This document shows, in pieces, positions 25,002 through 33,137 of a stretch of 64,000 nucleotides of DNA. How positions within the stretch are numbered: position 1 is the first letter of the stretch; each line of letters opens with the position of its first letter. Origin of the DNA: Citricoccus alkalitolerans (GTDB taxonomy: Bacteria; Actinomycetota; Actinomycetes; Actinomycetales; Micrococcaceae); assembly GCF_039528175.1 (NCBI RefSeq), contig NZ_BAAALH010000001.1:744001-808000 (forward strand). The letters are read 5' to 3'. The notes beneath the pieces were generated by a model, which did no database searches, was not told the origin of the DNA, and was given only the letters and a program-made list of their open reading frames with translations. The position numbers were made by a program, and so were the translations under genes.

Positions 25002-28000
25002 GTGTACCCCCTCGCCAGCTCGGATCCGAACGCCCAGTCCGGCACCCCCTCCTCCCCGCGTTTCCCGGAGATCGAGGAGCGCGTCCTGAAGTACTGGGAC
25101 GAGGACGGCACCTTCCAGGCGTCCATCGACGCGCGGCCGGCCACCCACGAGGACGGCACCGGCAACGAGTTCGTCTTCTACGACGGCCCGCCCTTCGCCA
25201 ACGGCCTGCCCCACTACGGCCACCTGCTGACCGGTTACGTCAAGGACCTCGTGGCCCGCTACCAGACGCAGCAGGGCCGCCGCGTGGAGCGTCGCTTCGG
25301 CTGGGATACCCACGGGTTGCCCGCCGAACTCGAGGCCATGAAGCAGCTGGGCATGACGGACAAGGCGCAGATCGAGGCCATGGGGATCGACACGTTCAAC
25401 GATGCCTGCCGCGCCTCCGTGCTCAAGTACACGGACCAGTGGAAGGACTACGTCAACCGTCAGGCCCGCTGGGTCGACTTCGAGAACGACTACAAGACCC
25501 TGAACCCCGAGTTCATGGAGTCCGTGCTCTGGGCGTTCAAGGACCTGCACTCCAAGGACCTCACCTACCGCGGCTTCCGGGTCCTGCCCTACTGCTGGAA
25601 GGACGAGACCCCACTGTCAAACCACGAGCTGCGCATGGACGACGACGTCTACCAGTCCCGTCAGGACCCCTCGGTCACCGTGGCCTTCCCGATCACCGGC
25701 GTGGCCGCGGCCACAGATTCGGACAGCGCAGATTCGGACAGCGCCGATGCGGCCCTGGCTGCGGAACTCACCGGCGTGCGCGTGCTCGCCTGGACCACCA
25801 CTCCCTGGACCCTGCCGACCAACCAGGCGCTCGTCGTCGGGCCGGAGATCACCTACGCAGTGGTCCCCGCGGGACCGGAGGCCGCGGAGGACGTGGCCGG
25901 AACCTCGTATCTGCTGGCCCAGGATCTGCTGGGGGCGCACGCCAAGGAGCTCGGATACTCCGATGCCGGCACCGCCACCGAGGCGGTGCAGCGCACCTAT
26001 CTGGGCGCCCGGCTGGGGGGACTGGCCTACGAGCCGCTGTTCACCTACTTCACGGATGCCGAGGCCTACGGCACCGAGAATGCCTGGCAGATCCTCGTGG
26101 ACGACTACGTCACCACCGAGGACGGCACCGGTGTGGTCCATCAGGCCCCGGCATACGGTGAGGACGACCAGCGGATCTGTGAGGCGCACGGCATCCCGGT
26201 AATCCTCTCCGTGGACGAGGGTGCGCGCTTCCTGCCCCTGTTCGGGGACGCGAACCGGGGCGGCGGAGTACTCCAGGACATCGCCGGAGTGCAGGCGTTC
26301 GAGGCCAACCGGACCATCATCCGGGCGCTGAAGACCGCCGGGAAGCTGCTCAAGGAGACCTCCTACGAGCACTCCTACCCGCACTGCTGGCGCTGCCGGA
26401 CACCGCTGATCTACCGCGCCATCACCAGCTGGTACGTCTCCGTCACCGCGTTCAAGGAACGCATGGTCGAGCTGAACGAGGACATCAACTGGATCCCCTC
26501 CAACGTCAAGCACGGTCAGTTCGGCAAGTGGCTCGAGAACGCCCGGGACTGGTCCATCTCCCGCAATCGCTACTGGGGCTCACCCATCCCGGTGTGGGAG
26601 TCGGACCACCCGGAGTACCCGCTCCAGGAGGTCTACGGCTCGCTGGCCGAGATCGAAGAGGCCTTCGGGCGGCTGCCACGCAATGACCAGGGCGAGGTGG
26701 ATCTGCACCGTCCCTGGATCGACGAACTGACCCGGCCGCACCCCGACCAGGAGGCCGCCGCCGCCGGGGCCGTGATGCGCCGCGTGGAGGACGTGCTGGA
26801 CGTCTGGTTCGACTCCGGCTCCATGCCGTACGCGCAGGTGCACTACCCTTTCGAGGCGAAGAAGTGGTTCGAGACCCACAACCCGGCCGACTTCATCGTG
26901 GAGTACATCGGCCAGACCCGCGGCTGGTTCTACACCATGCACGTCCTGGCTACCGCCCTGTTCGACCGACCGGCCTTCTCCAACGTCATCAGCCACGGGA
27001 TCGTCCTGGGCTCGGACGGGCAGAAGATGTCCAAGTCCCTGAAGAACTACCCGGACGTCTCCGAGGTCCTGGACCGGGACGGCTCTGACGCCATGCGCTG
27101 GTTCCTGATGGCCTCGCCCATCCTGCGCGGCGGGAACCTGGTGGTCACTGAGGAGGGCATCCGCGAAGCGACCCGCCAGGTGCTGCTGCCCGCCTGGAAC
27201 GTGTGGCACTTCTTCAGCCTCTACGCGAACTCCGCGCGCGCTCGATCCGAGGACGGCGCAGGGCGCCCTGACGGCTACCGGGCCTCGTTCCGTTACGAGT
27301 CCACGGATCCGCTGGACCAGTACATCCTGGCCGCCACCGGGCGCATGCTCCGCGAGGTCAAGACCGGCCTCGACTCCTACGAGGTCTCTGACGCGACCGA
27401 CGCTTTGCGCGCCTACATGGACACCATGACGAACTGGTACGTCCGCCGCTCCCGCCAGCGGTTCTTCGACGAGGACACCCAGGCCCTGGACGTGCTGTAC
27501 ACGTCCCTGGAGGCCTTCTGCCGCGCCGCAGCCCCCTTGATGCCGCTGGTGGCCGAGGAGATCTGGCGCGGACTGACCGGCGGCCGGTCGGTGCACCTGA
27601 CCGACTATCCGGATGCCGTGCCGTTCTTCGCCGGCTTCGCGTCTGAGGATGAGGCGGAGGCCCTGGTCGAACGCATGGAGACCGTCCGCCGCATAGCCTC
27701 CGCCGGCTCCTCCCTGCGCAAGGGCGCCAAGCGCCGCGTGCGGCTGCCATTGCAGTCCTTGACCGTGGTGGTGCCGGATGCCGCCGGGCTGGCCGGGGCC
27801 TACACGGACATCATCATGGACGAGCTGAACCTGAAGTCCGTGGACCTACAGGACGCCGCAGAGGTGTCCGCTGCCGACTATGGCATCAGCCAGTCGCTGG
27901 CCGTCAACGCCCGTGCCGCCGGTCCGCGCCTGGGCAAGCAGGTCCAGGTCGCCATCAAGGGCGCCAAGTCCGGTGACTGGTCCGTGGCCGAGGACGGGAC

Positions 28001-28487
28001 GGTCGTCTCGGGCGGCATCGCGCTCGTCGAAGGGGAGTACTCCCTCGAGACCACCGTCGGCGCAGCCGGGACTGGTGCCGCGACTGACGGCAACCAGGAC
28101 CACGACGCCGGCGCCGCGGCCGCATCGCGCGCGGTCACCGTGGTGCCCGGCGGCTTCCTGGTGCTGGACACCTCGGTTCCGGCGGACATGGCCGCCGAGG
28201 GCACGGCGCGCGACGTGATCCGGGCCGTGCAGGCCGCCCGCAAGGATGCGGGCCTGGAGGTCTCGGACCGGGTGCGGACCGTGATCACGGGACCGGCCGC
28301 GGTCGTGCAGGCCGTGGAGATGCACCGGGACCTCGTCTCCGGGGAGACCCTGACGGTGGACTTGGTGCTGGAGGACTCCGGCACCGCGGACCCGCGCCAG
28401 GACCCCGCGGATGACGCGACCAAGACCGTGCAGGTGGCAGTGGCCAAGGCCGCCGCCGCATCCGTCTCGACCGGGAGTGACGCATGA
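25002..28487 (+). CDS. ileS: Isoleucyl-tRNA synthetase
   Basis: 1161 aa class Ia synthetase. HIGH motif as HYGH near residue 70 (FANGLPHYGHLLTG), editing domain with VLAWTTTPWTLPTN, KMSKS near residue 675 (GQKMSKSLKNYP), and RNPRYWG-like SRNRYWGSPIPVW. The start is GTG 25002: it is directly downstream of the sequestered AAGGA and gives the usual N-terminus (FPEIEERVLKYWDEDGTF). The frame is open further upstream, but that stretch is the T-box leader. A short acidic insert SDSADSDSADA occurs in the editing region. Its stop overlaps the folC start by 4 nt (ATGA). Confidence 0.96.
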   Translation: MYPLASSDPNAQSGTPSSPRFPEIEERVLKYWDEDGTFQASIDARPATHEDGTGNEFVFYDGPPFANGLPHYGHLLTGYVKDLVARYQTQQGRRVERRFGWDTHGLPAELEAMKQLGMTDKAQIEAMGIDTFNDACRASVLKYTDQWKDYVNRQARWVDFENDYKTLNPEFMESVLWAFKDLHSKDLTYRGFRVLPYCWKDETPLSNHELRMDDDVYQSRQDPSVTVAFPITGVAAATDSDSADSDSADAALAAELTGVRVLAWTTTPWTLPTNQALVVGPEITYAVVPAGPEAAEDVAGTSYLLAQDLLGAHAKELGYSDAGTATEAVQRTYLGARLGGLAYEPLFTYFTDAEAYGTENAWQILVDDYVTTEDGTGVVHQAPAYGEDDQRICEAHGIPVILSVDEGARFLPLFGDANRGGGVLQDIAGVQAFEANRTIIRALKTAGKLLKETSYEHSYPHCWRCRTPLIYRAITSWYVSVTAFKERMVELNEDINWIPSNVKHGQFGKWLENARDWSISRNRYWGSPIPVWESDHPEYPLQEVYGSLAEIEEAFGRLPRNDQGEVDLHRPWIDELTRPHPDQEAAAAGAVMRRVEDVLDVWFDSGSMPYAQVHYPFEAKKWFETHNPADFIVEYIGQTRGWFYTMHVLATALFDRPAFSNVISHGIVLGSDGQKMSKSLKNYPDVSEVLDRDGSDAMRWFLMASPILRGGNLVVTEEGIREATRQVLLPAWNVWHFFSLYANSARARSEDGAGRPDGYRASFRYESTDPLDQYILAATGRMLREVKTGLDSYEVSDATDALRAYMDTMTNWYVRRSRQRFFDEDTQALDVLYTSLEAFCRAAAPLMPLVAEEIWRGLTGGRSVHLTDYPDAVPFFAGFASEDEAEALVERMETVRRIASAGSSLRKGAKRRVRLPLQSLTVVVPDAAGLAGAYTDIIMDELNLKSVDLQDAAEVSAADYGISQSLAVNARAAGPRLGKQVQVAIKGAKSGDWSVAEDGTVVSGGIALVEGEYSLETTVGAAGTGAATDGNQDHDAGAAAASRAVTVVPGGFLVLDTSVPADMAAEGTARDVIRAVQAARKDAGLEVSDRVRTVITGPAAVVQAVEMHRDLVSGETLTVDLVLEDSGTADPRQDPADDATKTVQVAVAKAAAASVSTGSDA

Positions 28488-30166
28488 GCAAGAACAAGAA
28501 CGTCAAGAAGCACAAGAACCAGAAGAAGAACAAGAACGAGGACCAGCAGTTGCCGGGCGGGCCGTCCGAGACCTCTGAGACATCCGAGGCGCCCGAGACG
28601 GTCGAGGCCGTCTACCGTGACCTGCTCGCGCGGGCCCCGGAGAACAAGATGGAACCGCGGATGGAACCGATCTTCCGGACGATGGAGCTGCTCGGTGAAC
28701 CCCAGCGGGCGGCGCCGGTCATCCACCTGACGGGGACGAACGGCAAGACCTCCACGGCGCGGATGATCGAGTCGGTGCTGCGGGCCTATGGCCTGCGCAC
28801 CGGCCGGTACACCTCGCCGCACCTGAAATCCGTGACCGAGCGCATCAGCATCGACGGGGCTCCCGTGGACCGCAGCACCTTCGTGCGGATCTGGAACGAG
28901 ATCCTGCCGGTGGTCCAGGTGGTCGACGCCGAGCTGGAGGCTGCCGGGGAGAACCGGCTGACCTACTTCGAGGCTGTCACCGTGCTCGGATTCGCGGTCT
29001 TCGCGGATGAGCCGGTAGACGTGGTGGTGCTGGAGGTCGGTCTCGGCGGAATCACGGACGCCACCAATGTGGCCGACGCGGTGGTGTCCGTGGTGAGCCC
29101 GATCTCGCTGGACCACAGCGATCTGCTCGGGGACACCGTGGCCGAGATCGCCGCGGAGAAGGCCGGGATCATCAAGCCCGGCGGCTTCCTCGTCTCCGCC
29201 GCCCAGGAACCGGACGCTGCGCAGGTGCTGCTGGACGTGGCCCGTGCGGTGGACGCGGGCTTCCGGTTCGGTGGCGTCGACTTCGGTGTGGAATCCCGGT
29301 CCGTGGCCGTGGGCGGACAGCAGGTGTCTGTCCAGGGCATCGCGGGCCGCTACCCCGAACTCACGCTGCCGTTGCACGGCGGACACCAGGCAGAGAACTT
29401 GGCCCTGGCCGTGGCCGCTGTGGAGGCGTTCTTCGGGGGCGACAAGTCGCTGGAGTTCGATCTGCTGCAGCAGGGCATCGCCGAGGTCACCGCACCCGGA
29501 CGGCTCGAGGTGGTGCGCAACGCCCCGACGATCGTGGTGGACGCCGCGCACAACCCGGCAGGCATCAAGGCCACCGCCGGGGCCCTGCAGGAGGCGTTCG
29601 GGCTCGAGAAGCTCGTGCTGGTGGTCGGTATCCTCCAGGAGAAGGACGCCCTGGCCATGCTCACGGAGCTGTACCGGGAGTTCGGTGACCTGGTGGAGGA
29701 CCTCTGCCTGACCCAGTCCGATTCGCCGCGTGCCATCCCGGCCGGCGAGCTGGCCCAGACGGCTCTGGACGCCGGCTGGCCGGAGGAGGATCTCTTCGCC
29801 ACGGAGTCCGTTCCGGACGCCATCGAATGGGCGGTAGGGCGCGCCGAGGCCACCGCTGCCGGGGAGGCAGGCCTGGGCGGCGGCGTGCTGATCACCGGGT
29901 CCATCACCCTCGTGGCCGAGGCCCGTGAGCTCCTCGGTGCGCCCTCGGCGGGTGCGCCAGGGTCCGGGACCCCGGAGGCGGTGGCCGTGCCCACAGCCGT
30001 GGACGTGTTCAACGACTTCGGCCTGGAGTTGGGTGACGGCCTCGACGAGGATGAGGAGGACTTCGACGACATCTTCGAAGAGACCGATCATGACGATGTC
30101 GATGGGAGAACCGAGGGGACTGAGGGCGCCCGGGGATCTCGGGCAGACGGAGGGAACAGCGCATGA
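28484..30166 (+). CDS. folC: Bifunctional folylpolyglutamate synthase/dihydrofolate synthase FolC
   Basis: 560 aa, about 100 longer than usual. Mur-ligase-type enzyme adding glutamate to dihydropteroate and to folates. P-loop in HLTGTNGKTSTARMIES, then GRYTSPHL and VLEVGLGGITDATN, and the C-terminal ligase domain DAAHNPAGI. The extra length is at the ends: a Lys/Asn-rich N-terminus (MSKNKNVKKHKNQKKNKN) and an acidic C-terminus (LDEDEEDFDDIFEE). Overlaps ileS and the DUF4233 gene by 4 nt each, so all three are translationally coupled. Confidence 0.93.
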   Translation: MSKNKNVKKHKNQKKNKNEDQQLPGGPSETSETSEAPETVEAVYRDLLARAPENKMEPRMEPIFRTMELLGEPQRAAPVIHLTGTNGKTSTARMIESVLRAYGLRTGRYTSPHLKSVTERISIDGAPVDRSTFVRIWNEILPVVQVVDAELEAAGENRLTYFEAVTVLGFAVFADEPVDVVVLEVGLGGITDATNVADAVVSVVSPISLDHSDLLGDTVAEIAAEKAGIIKPGGFLVSAAQEPDAAQVLLDVARAVDAGFRFGGVDFGVESRSVAVGGQQVSVQGIAGRYPELTLPLHGGHQAENLALAVAAVEAFFGGDKSLEFDLLQQGIAEVTAPGRLEVVRNAPTIVVDAAHNPAGIKATAGALQEAFGLEKLVLVVGILQEKDALAMLTELYREFGDLVEDLCLTQSDSPRAIPAGELAQTALDAGWPEEDLFATESVPDAIEWAVGRAEATAAGEAGLGGGVLITGSITLVAEARELLGAPSAGAPGSGTPEAVAVPTAVDVFNDFGLELGDGLDEDEEDFDDIFEETDHDDVDGRTEGTEGARGSRADGGNSA

Positions 30167-30654
30167 GTACGGACCACTCGGCCGACAGGACGACCGGGCA
30201 CGAGTCCTGGCGACCGGCACGGGAGACCAAGTCCCAGCGGCAGTGGAAGCCGGGGCAGGTCAAGAAGGTCCGCTCCATCCGGGCGACCTTCACGTCCACC
30301 GTCCTGGTCATGGAGGCCTTCGTGCTGGCCTTCTTCGGCATGGCCGTCTACGGGGTCAACCGGGGCGAGCCGATGGCACCCTGGGCGCTGGGCCTGTCCC
30401 TGGGACTGGCGGTGGTGGCCATTCTGACGTGCGCGTTGGTCCGGAAGCCGCTGGGCATCTGGATTGGCTGGACCATCCAGATTCTCCTGGTGGCGTCCGC
30501 CTTCATCGAGTACACCATGACCATCGTGGGCGTGGGTTTCGGCCTGGCCTGGTGGTATGCCGTGGTCAAGGGCGCGCAGATCGACCGTGAGAACACCTCA
30601 CGCGCCAAGGCCGAGGCGAAGTGGCGTGAGGAGCAGGACCCCGCATCCCAGTAG
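30163..30654 (+). CDS. DUF4233-domain membrane protein
   Basis: 163 aa with four transmembrane helices between a basic N-terminus (about 45 residues) and a charged C-terminus: STVLVMEAFVLAFFGMAVYG, WALGLSLGLAVVAILTCALV, WIGWTIQILLVASAFIEYTM and IVGVGFGLAWWYAVVKG. DUF4233 genes sit between folC and ndk throughout actinobacteria; function unknown. Starts in an ATGA overlap with folC. Confidence 0.9.
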   Translation: MSTDHSADRTTGHESWRPARETKSQRQWKPGQVKKVRSIRATFTSTVLVMEAFVLAFFGMAVYGVNRGEPMAPWALGLSLGLAVVAILTCALVRKPLGIWIGWTIQILLVASAFIEYTMTIVGVGFGLAWWYAVVKGAQIDRENTSRAKAEAKWREEQDPASQ

Positions 30655-30735
30655 TGTTGGAACCGGAGTCCGCGCGAGCGGCCTAGAAACCATCCATCCC
30701 GGGACCACCCGACCCTGGAGATCCAAGGAGCACTT

Positions 30736-31158
30736 GTGACCACCACTGTTGAAGAGACCCTCGTCCTCATCAAGCCGGACGGAGTCGCCCGCAACCTCAC
30801 CGGCCAGATCCTGGCCCGCGTCGAGGCCAAGGGCTACACCATCGCGGACCTGAGGATGCTCGAGCCGACCCGCGAGATGCTCGTACAGCACTACGCAGAG
30901 CACGAGGGCAAGCCCTTCTTCGAGCCGCTCGTCGGATTCATGGGGTCCGGCCCGGTCGTGGCCGTGCGGCTGCAGGGCAATCGCGTCATCGAGGGCTTCC
31001 GCTCGCTGGCCGGCGCCACCGAGCCCACTGCAGCGGCCCCCGGAACCATTCGCGGGGACCTCGGCCGCGACTGGGGCGAGGCCGTGCAGAAGAACCTGGT
31101 CCACGGCTCCGACTCCACCGAGTCGGCCACCCGCGAGCTCGGCATCTGGTTCGCCTGA
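30736..31158 (+). CDS. ndk: Nucleoside diphosphate kinase
   Basis: 140 aa. Transfers the gamma-phosphate between nucleoside tri- and diphosphates through a phospho-His. N-terminal TLVLIKPDGVARN and active-site NLVHGSDSTESA (the His in VHGSD) are conserved. GTG start with AAGGAG five bases upstream. Distance of 81 nt from the DUF4233 gene suggests readthrough from the ileS operon is possible. Confidence 0.97.
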   Translation: MTTTVEETLVLIKPDGVARNLTGQILARVEAKGYTIADLRMLEPTREMLVQHYAEHEGKPFFEPLVGFMGSGPVVAVRLQGNRVIEGFRSLAGATEPTAAAPGTIRGDLGRDWGEAVQKNLVHGSDSTESATRELGIWFA

Positions 31159-31195
31159 CCTGACCGACCGCTCCGGATGACTCCGGCTGAGCCGC

Positions 31196-31250
31196 CACCA
31201 CCCGGGGATATCCGGGCGAGGAAGACTCGCGCGGATCTTCCGGGGTGGTG
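31196..31250 (+). terminator. Imperfect hairpin terminator after ndk
   Basis: Arms of 19 nt (31196-31214 and 31232-31250) pair with three mismatches around a 17-nt loop, 37 bp after ndk. The closing 8 bp (CACCACCC with GGGTGGTG) are perfect. No T-run follows. The remaining gap to the next gene shows nothing further. Confidence 0.5.
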
Positions 31251-31407
31251 ACTTCTCGTTCACCCGGCGGGACCGCCGACGCAGACCGCAGGTATGGAGT
31301 GGGGCGGCCCGGGCTCGCGTCCTAGGGTGATCATCGGACGTACCGCCCCTGATCATCCCGCCGCCCCTTGACAGAGAACATGGGGGACCCCGACCCGAGG
31401 AGCCATC

Positions 31408-31929
31408 ATGACGCAGAACGCCTCCAGCCCGTATTACCTGGCCGCTCCCTACACCGAGGTCACGATCCTCGAGGTGCCGCCGGTCACCACGGTGGTGCAG
31501 GTCGTCAACGATTCACCGATGGCCGCCATGGCGGAGGTGTTCGACTCCACCTTCTCCGCGCTATTTCCCGCGCTCGGCGCCCATGGCCTCCACCCGGTCG
31601 GCCCTGCCTTCTCGCTGAACACCCGGATGCCTTCGGACTCGGTGGACATGGAGGTGGGCCTGCCGGTGGACCGACCTCTGGAGGAGCCGGTCACCGCGGA
31701 ATCAGGAATCACGCTGGAGTCCTCCCAGTTGCCGGGTGGGCGGATCGCGATCGTGTCCCACCTCGGCGCCTATGAGGGGCTGGGGGATGCTTGGGGTACC
31801 TTCATGCAGGCCGTCGCCGAGGCCGGGCATCAGCCCGCGCTGCCGTTCTGGGAGATCTACGCGACTGAGCCGAGCCCGGACCAGGACCCGGCCGCCATGC
31901 GCACCGACCTGGTCACGCTGCTCGCCTGA
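31408..31929 (+). CDS. GyrI-like/effector-binding-domain protein
   Basis: 173 aa. Similar to the SOUL/GyrI-like effector-binding fold (AraC_E_bind): TEVTILEVPPVTTVVQVVNDSP at the N-terminus, VDMEVGLPVDRPLEEP in the middle and SQLPGGRIAIVSHLGAYEGLGDAWGTF, with WEIYATEPS near the end. Stand-alone members bind small hydrophobic molecules; no DNA-binding domain is attached here. GGAG lies five bases before the ATG. Transcribed alone. Confidence 0.8.
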   Translation: MTQNASSPYYLAAPYTEVTILEVPPVTTVVQVVNDSPMAAMAEVFDSTFSALFPALGAHGLHPVGPAFSLNTRMPSDSVDMEVGLPVDRPLEEPVTAESGITLESSQLPGGRIAIVSHLGAYEGLGDAWGTFMQAVAEAGHQPALPFWEIYATEPSPDQDPAAMRTDLVTLLA

Positions 31930-31979
31930 GATCACGCTGCTCGACTGGGCCGTCCGCTGAGGCGGTTCTGAACAGCGGC

Positions 31980-32645
31980 TCAGAAGAAGGCGTTGGAGAA
32001 GCGCAGCAGGATGGACGCGAGCACGCCCACGTAGAGCAGAACGATGATCGGCCAGGACCATTCGGCGGCGAACTTGCGGAGACCGGCCGGTGCGGGGATC
32101 ACGCCGTGTTGGATGTTCCGGGACGTCAGCAGGACGAACAGGGGGATCATGCCGGCCCAGACGACCATGCAGTACAGGCAGAGGATGTTGATCTCGTAGA
32201 CGGCCTGGCTCCACAGCCAGACGATGAAGACGAAGCCAGCCAGGACTCCGAGGTTCATGCCGATCCAGAACCAGCGGGCGAACCGCGCCCGGGCGAACAG
32301 GGCCATGGCGATCGTGACGACGATCGGGAACGCCACCATGCCGATGAACTGGTTGGGGAAGTTGAACAGCTGGGACTGCCACGTCTTCATGACCTCGCCG
32401 CAGGACACCCAGGGATTGAGGTCGCAACTGGTGATGTGGTTCGGATCGTTCCACAGCATCACCCGTTCCATGACGAGCATGAGGGTGCCGAACAAGCCCA
32501 GCAGGGCGGTGACCAGCAGCACCCAGGCTGTACCGAGGGGCCGGGCGTACCAGCTGAGGCGGTCGTCGAGCCCGCTGCCGGGGGTGGCGCCGTCGCTGCC
32601 GGCGTCGGTCGCGGTGTGGGGGGAGGCATCTGCGCGGGAGTTCAC
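31980..32645 (-). CDS. Vitamin K epoxide reductase (VKOR) family membrane protein
   Basis: 221 aa. Bacterial VKOR homologues reoxidise periplasmic/extracytoplasmic DsbA-like proteins, passing electrons to quinone. Five predicted helices. The loop cysteines are in SCDLNPWVSCGEVM and the active-site pair is CLYC in NILCLYCMVVW. The conserved Ser/Asn-rich PNQFIG is present. The GTG start at 32645 is a choice between that codon and GTG 32699; the latter would add 18 residues with atypical codon use and neither has a well-spaced ribosome site. No partner thiol oxidoreductase with a signal peptide is nearby. Confidence 0.85.
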   Translation of the reverse strand: MNSRADASPHTATDAGSDGATPGSGLDDRLSWYARPLGTAWVLLVTALLGLFGTLMLVMERVMLWNDPNHITSCDLNPWVSCGEVMKTWQSQLFNFPNQFIGMVAFPIVVTIAMALFARARFARWFWIGMNLGVLAGFVFIVWLWSQAVYEINILCLYCMVVWAGMIPLFVLLTSRNIQHGVIPAPAGLRKFAAEWSWPIIVLLYVGVLASILLRFSNAFF

Positions 32646-32822
32646 CGCTCCATCGTAGAACGTGGGGTGCTTCAGCGAATGAGTCCTGGTCTCGCGCACG
32701 GCCGTGCGCCGGGTGGCGGAGGCTCATCGGCTTCATCCCGACGATCAGGCTCCCCGTGTGAGAGAATGATCATCGACCCGCCGATGGCCACACCATGGGC
32801 AGGGTCCATTGGACGGCCACCG

Positions 32823-32896
32823 GGCCGGCGGTAGAGGACTGAGGCAGTGTAAGGAAACTGCCAGGCCTGAGAGACGCGGACCACGCGTCCCCGGCC
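32823..32896 (+). promoter_or_regulatory. Possible three-helix RNA element in the rne 5' leader
   Basis: Within the 492-bp gap before rne, three perfect 6-bp helices nest as a three-way junction: outer GGCCGG (32823) with CCGGCC (32891), inner GGCAGT/ACTGCC with an 8-nt loop, and GACGCG/CGCGTC with a GACCA loop. It matches no riboswitch class I know. GC-rich chance pairing is possible. The rest of the gap (32646-33137) holds no gene I can support; the frame in line with rne is open from 32931 but its translation does not look like protein. Confidence 0.3.
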
Positions 32897-33137
32897 TTGC
32901 GACAGCCGCCATGGGCACGCGACAAGACGCGTGAACCGGGATGGCCGCCGATGGTTCCGGGAGAGGGCGCCGCATCCCGCGGAGACCGAACCTACGGTTC
33001 ACCTAAGACTTTTTGGAGTCCGTCGACGGCGGCACCCCGAGTACCGCTTGACGGATCGGGGGAAACGCCACCGGGAACGGACCGAGCCGCTCCACGGGCA
33101 CGAGTGTGGCGTGACCGCGGTGCAGGAGGTGCTGTCC

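Noticed and set aside
32931..33137. Upstream in-frame extension of rne
   Set aside because: Open by chance in GC-rich DNA; codon use is poor, and AGGAGG is perfectly spaced for ATG 33138.
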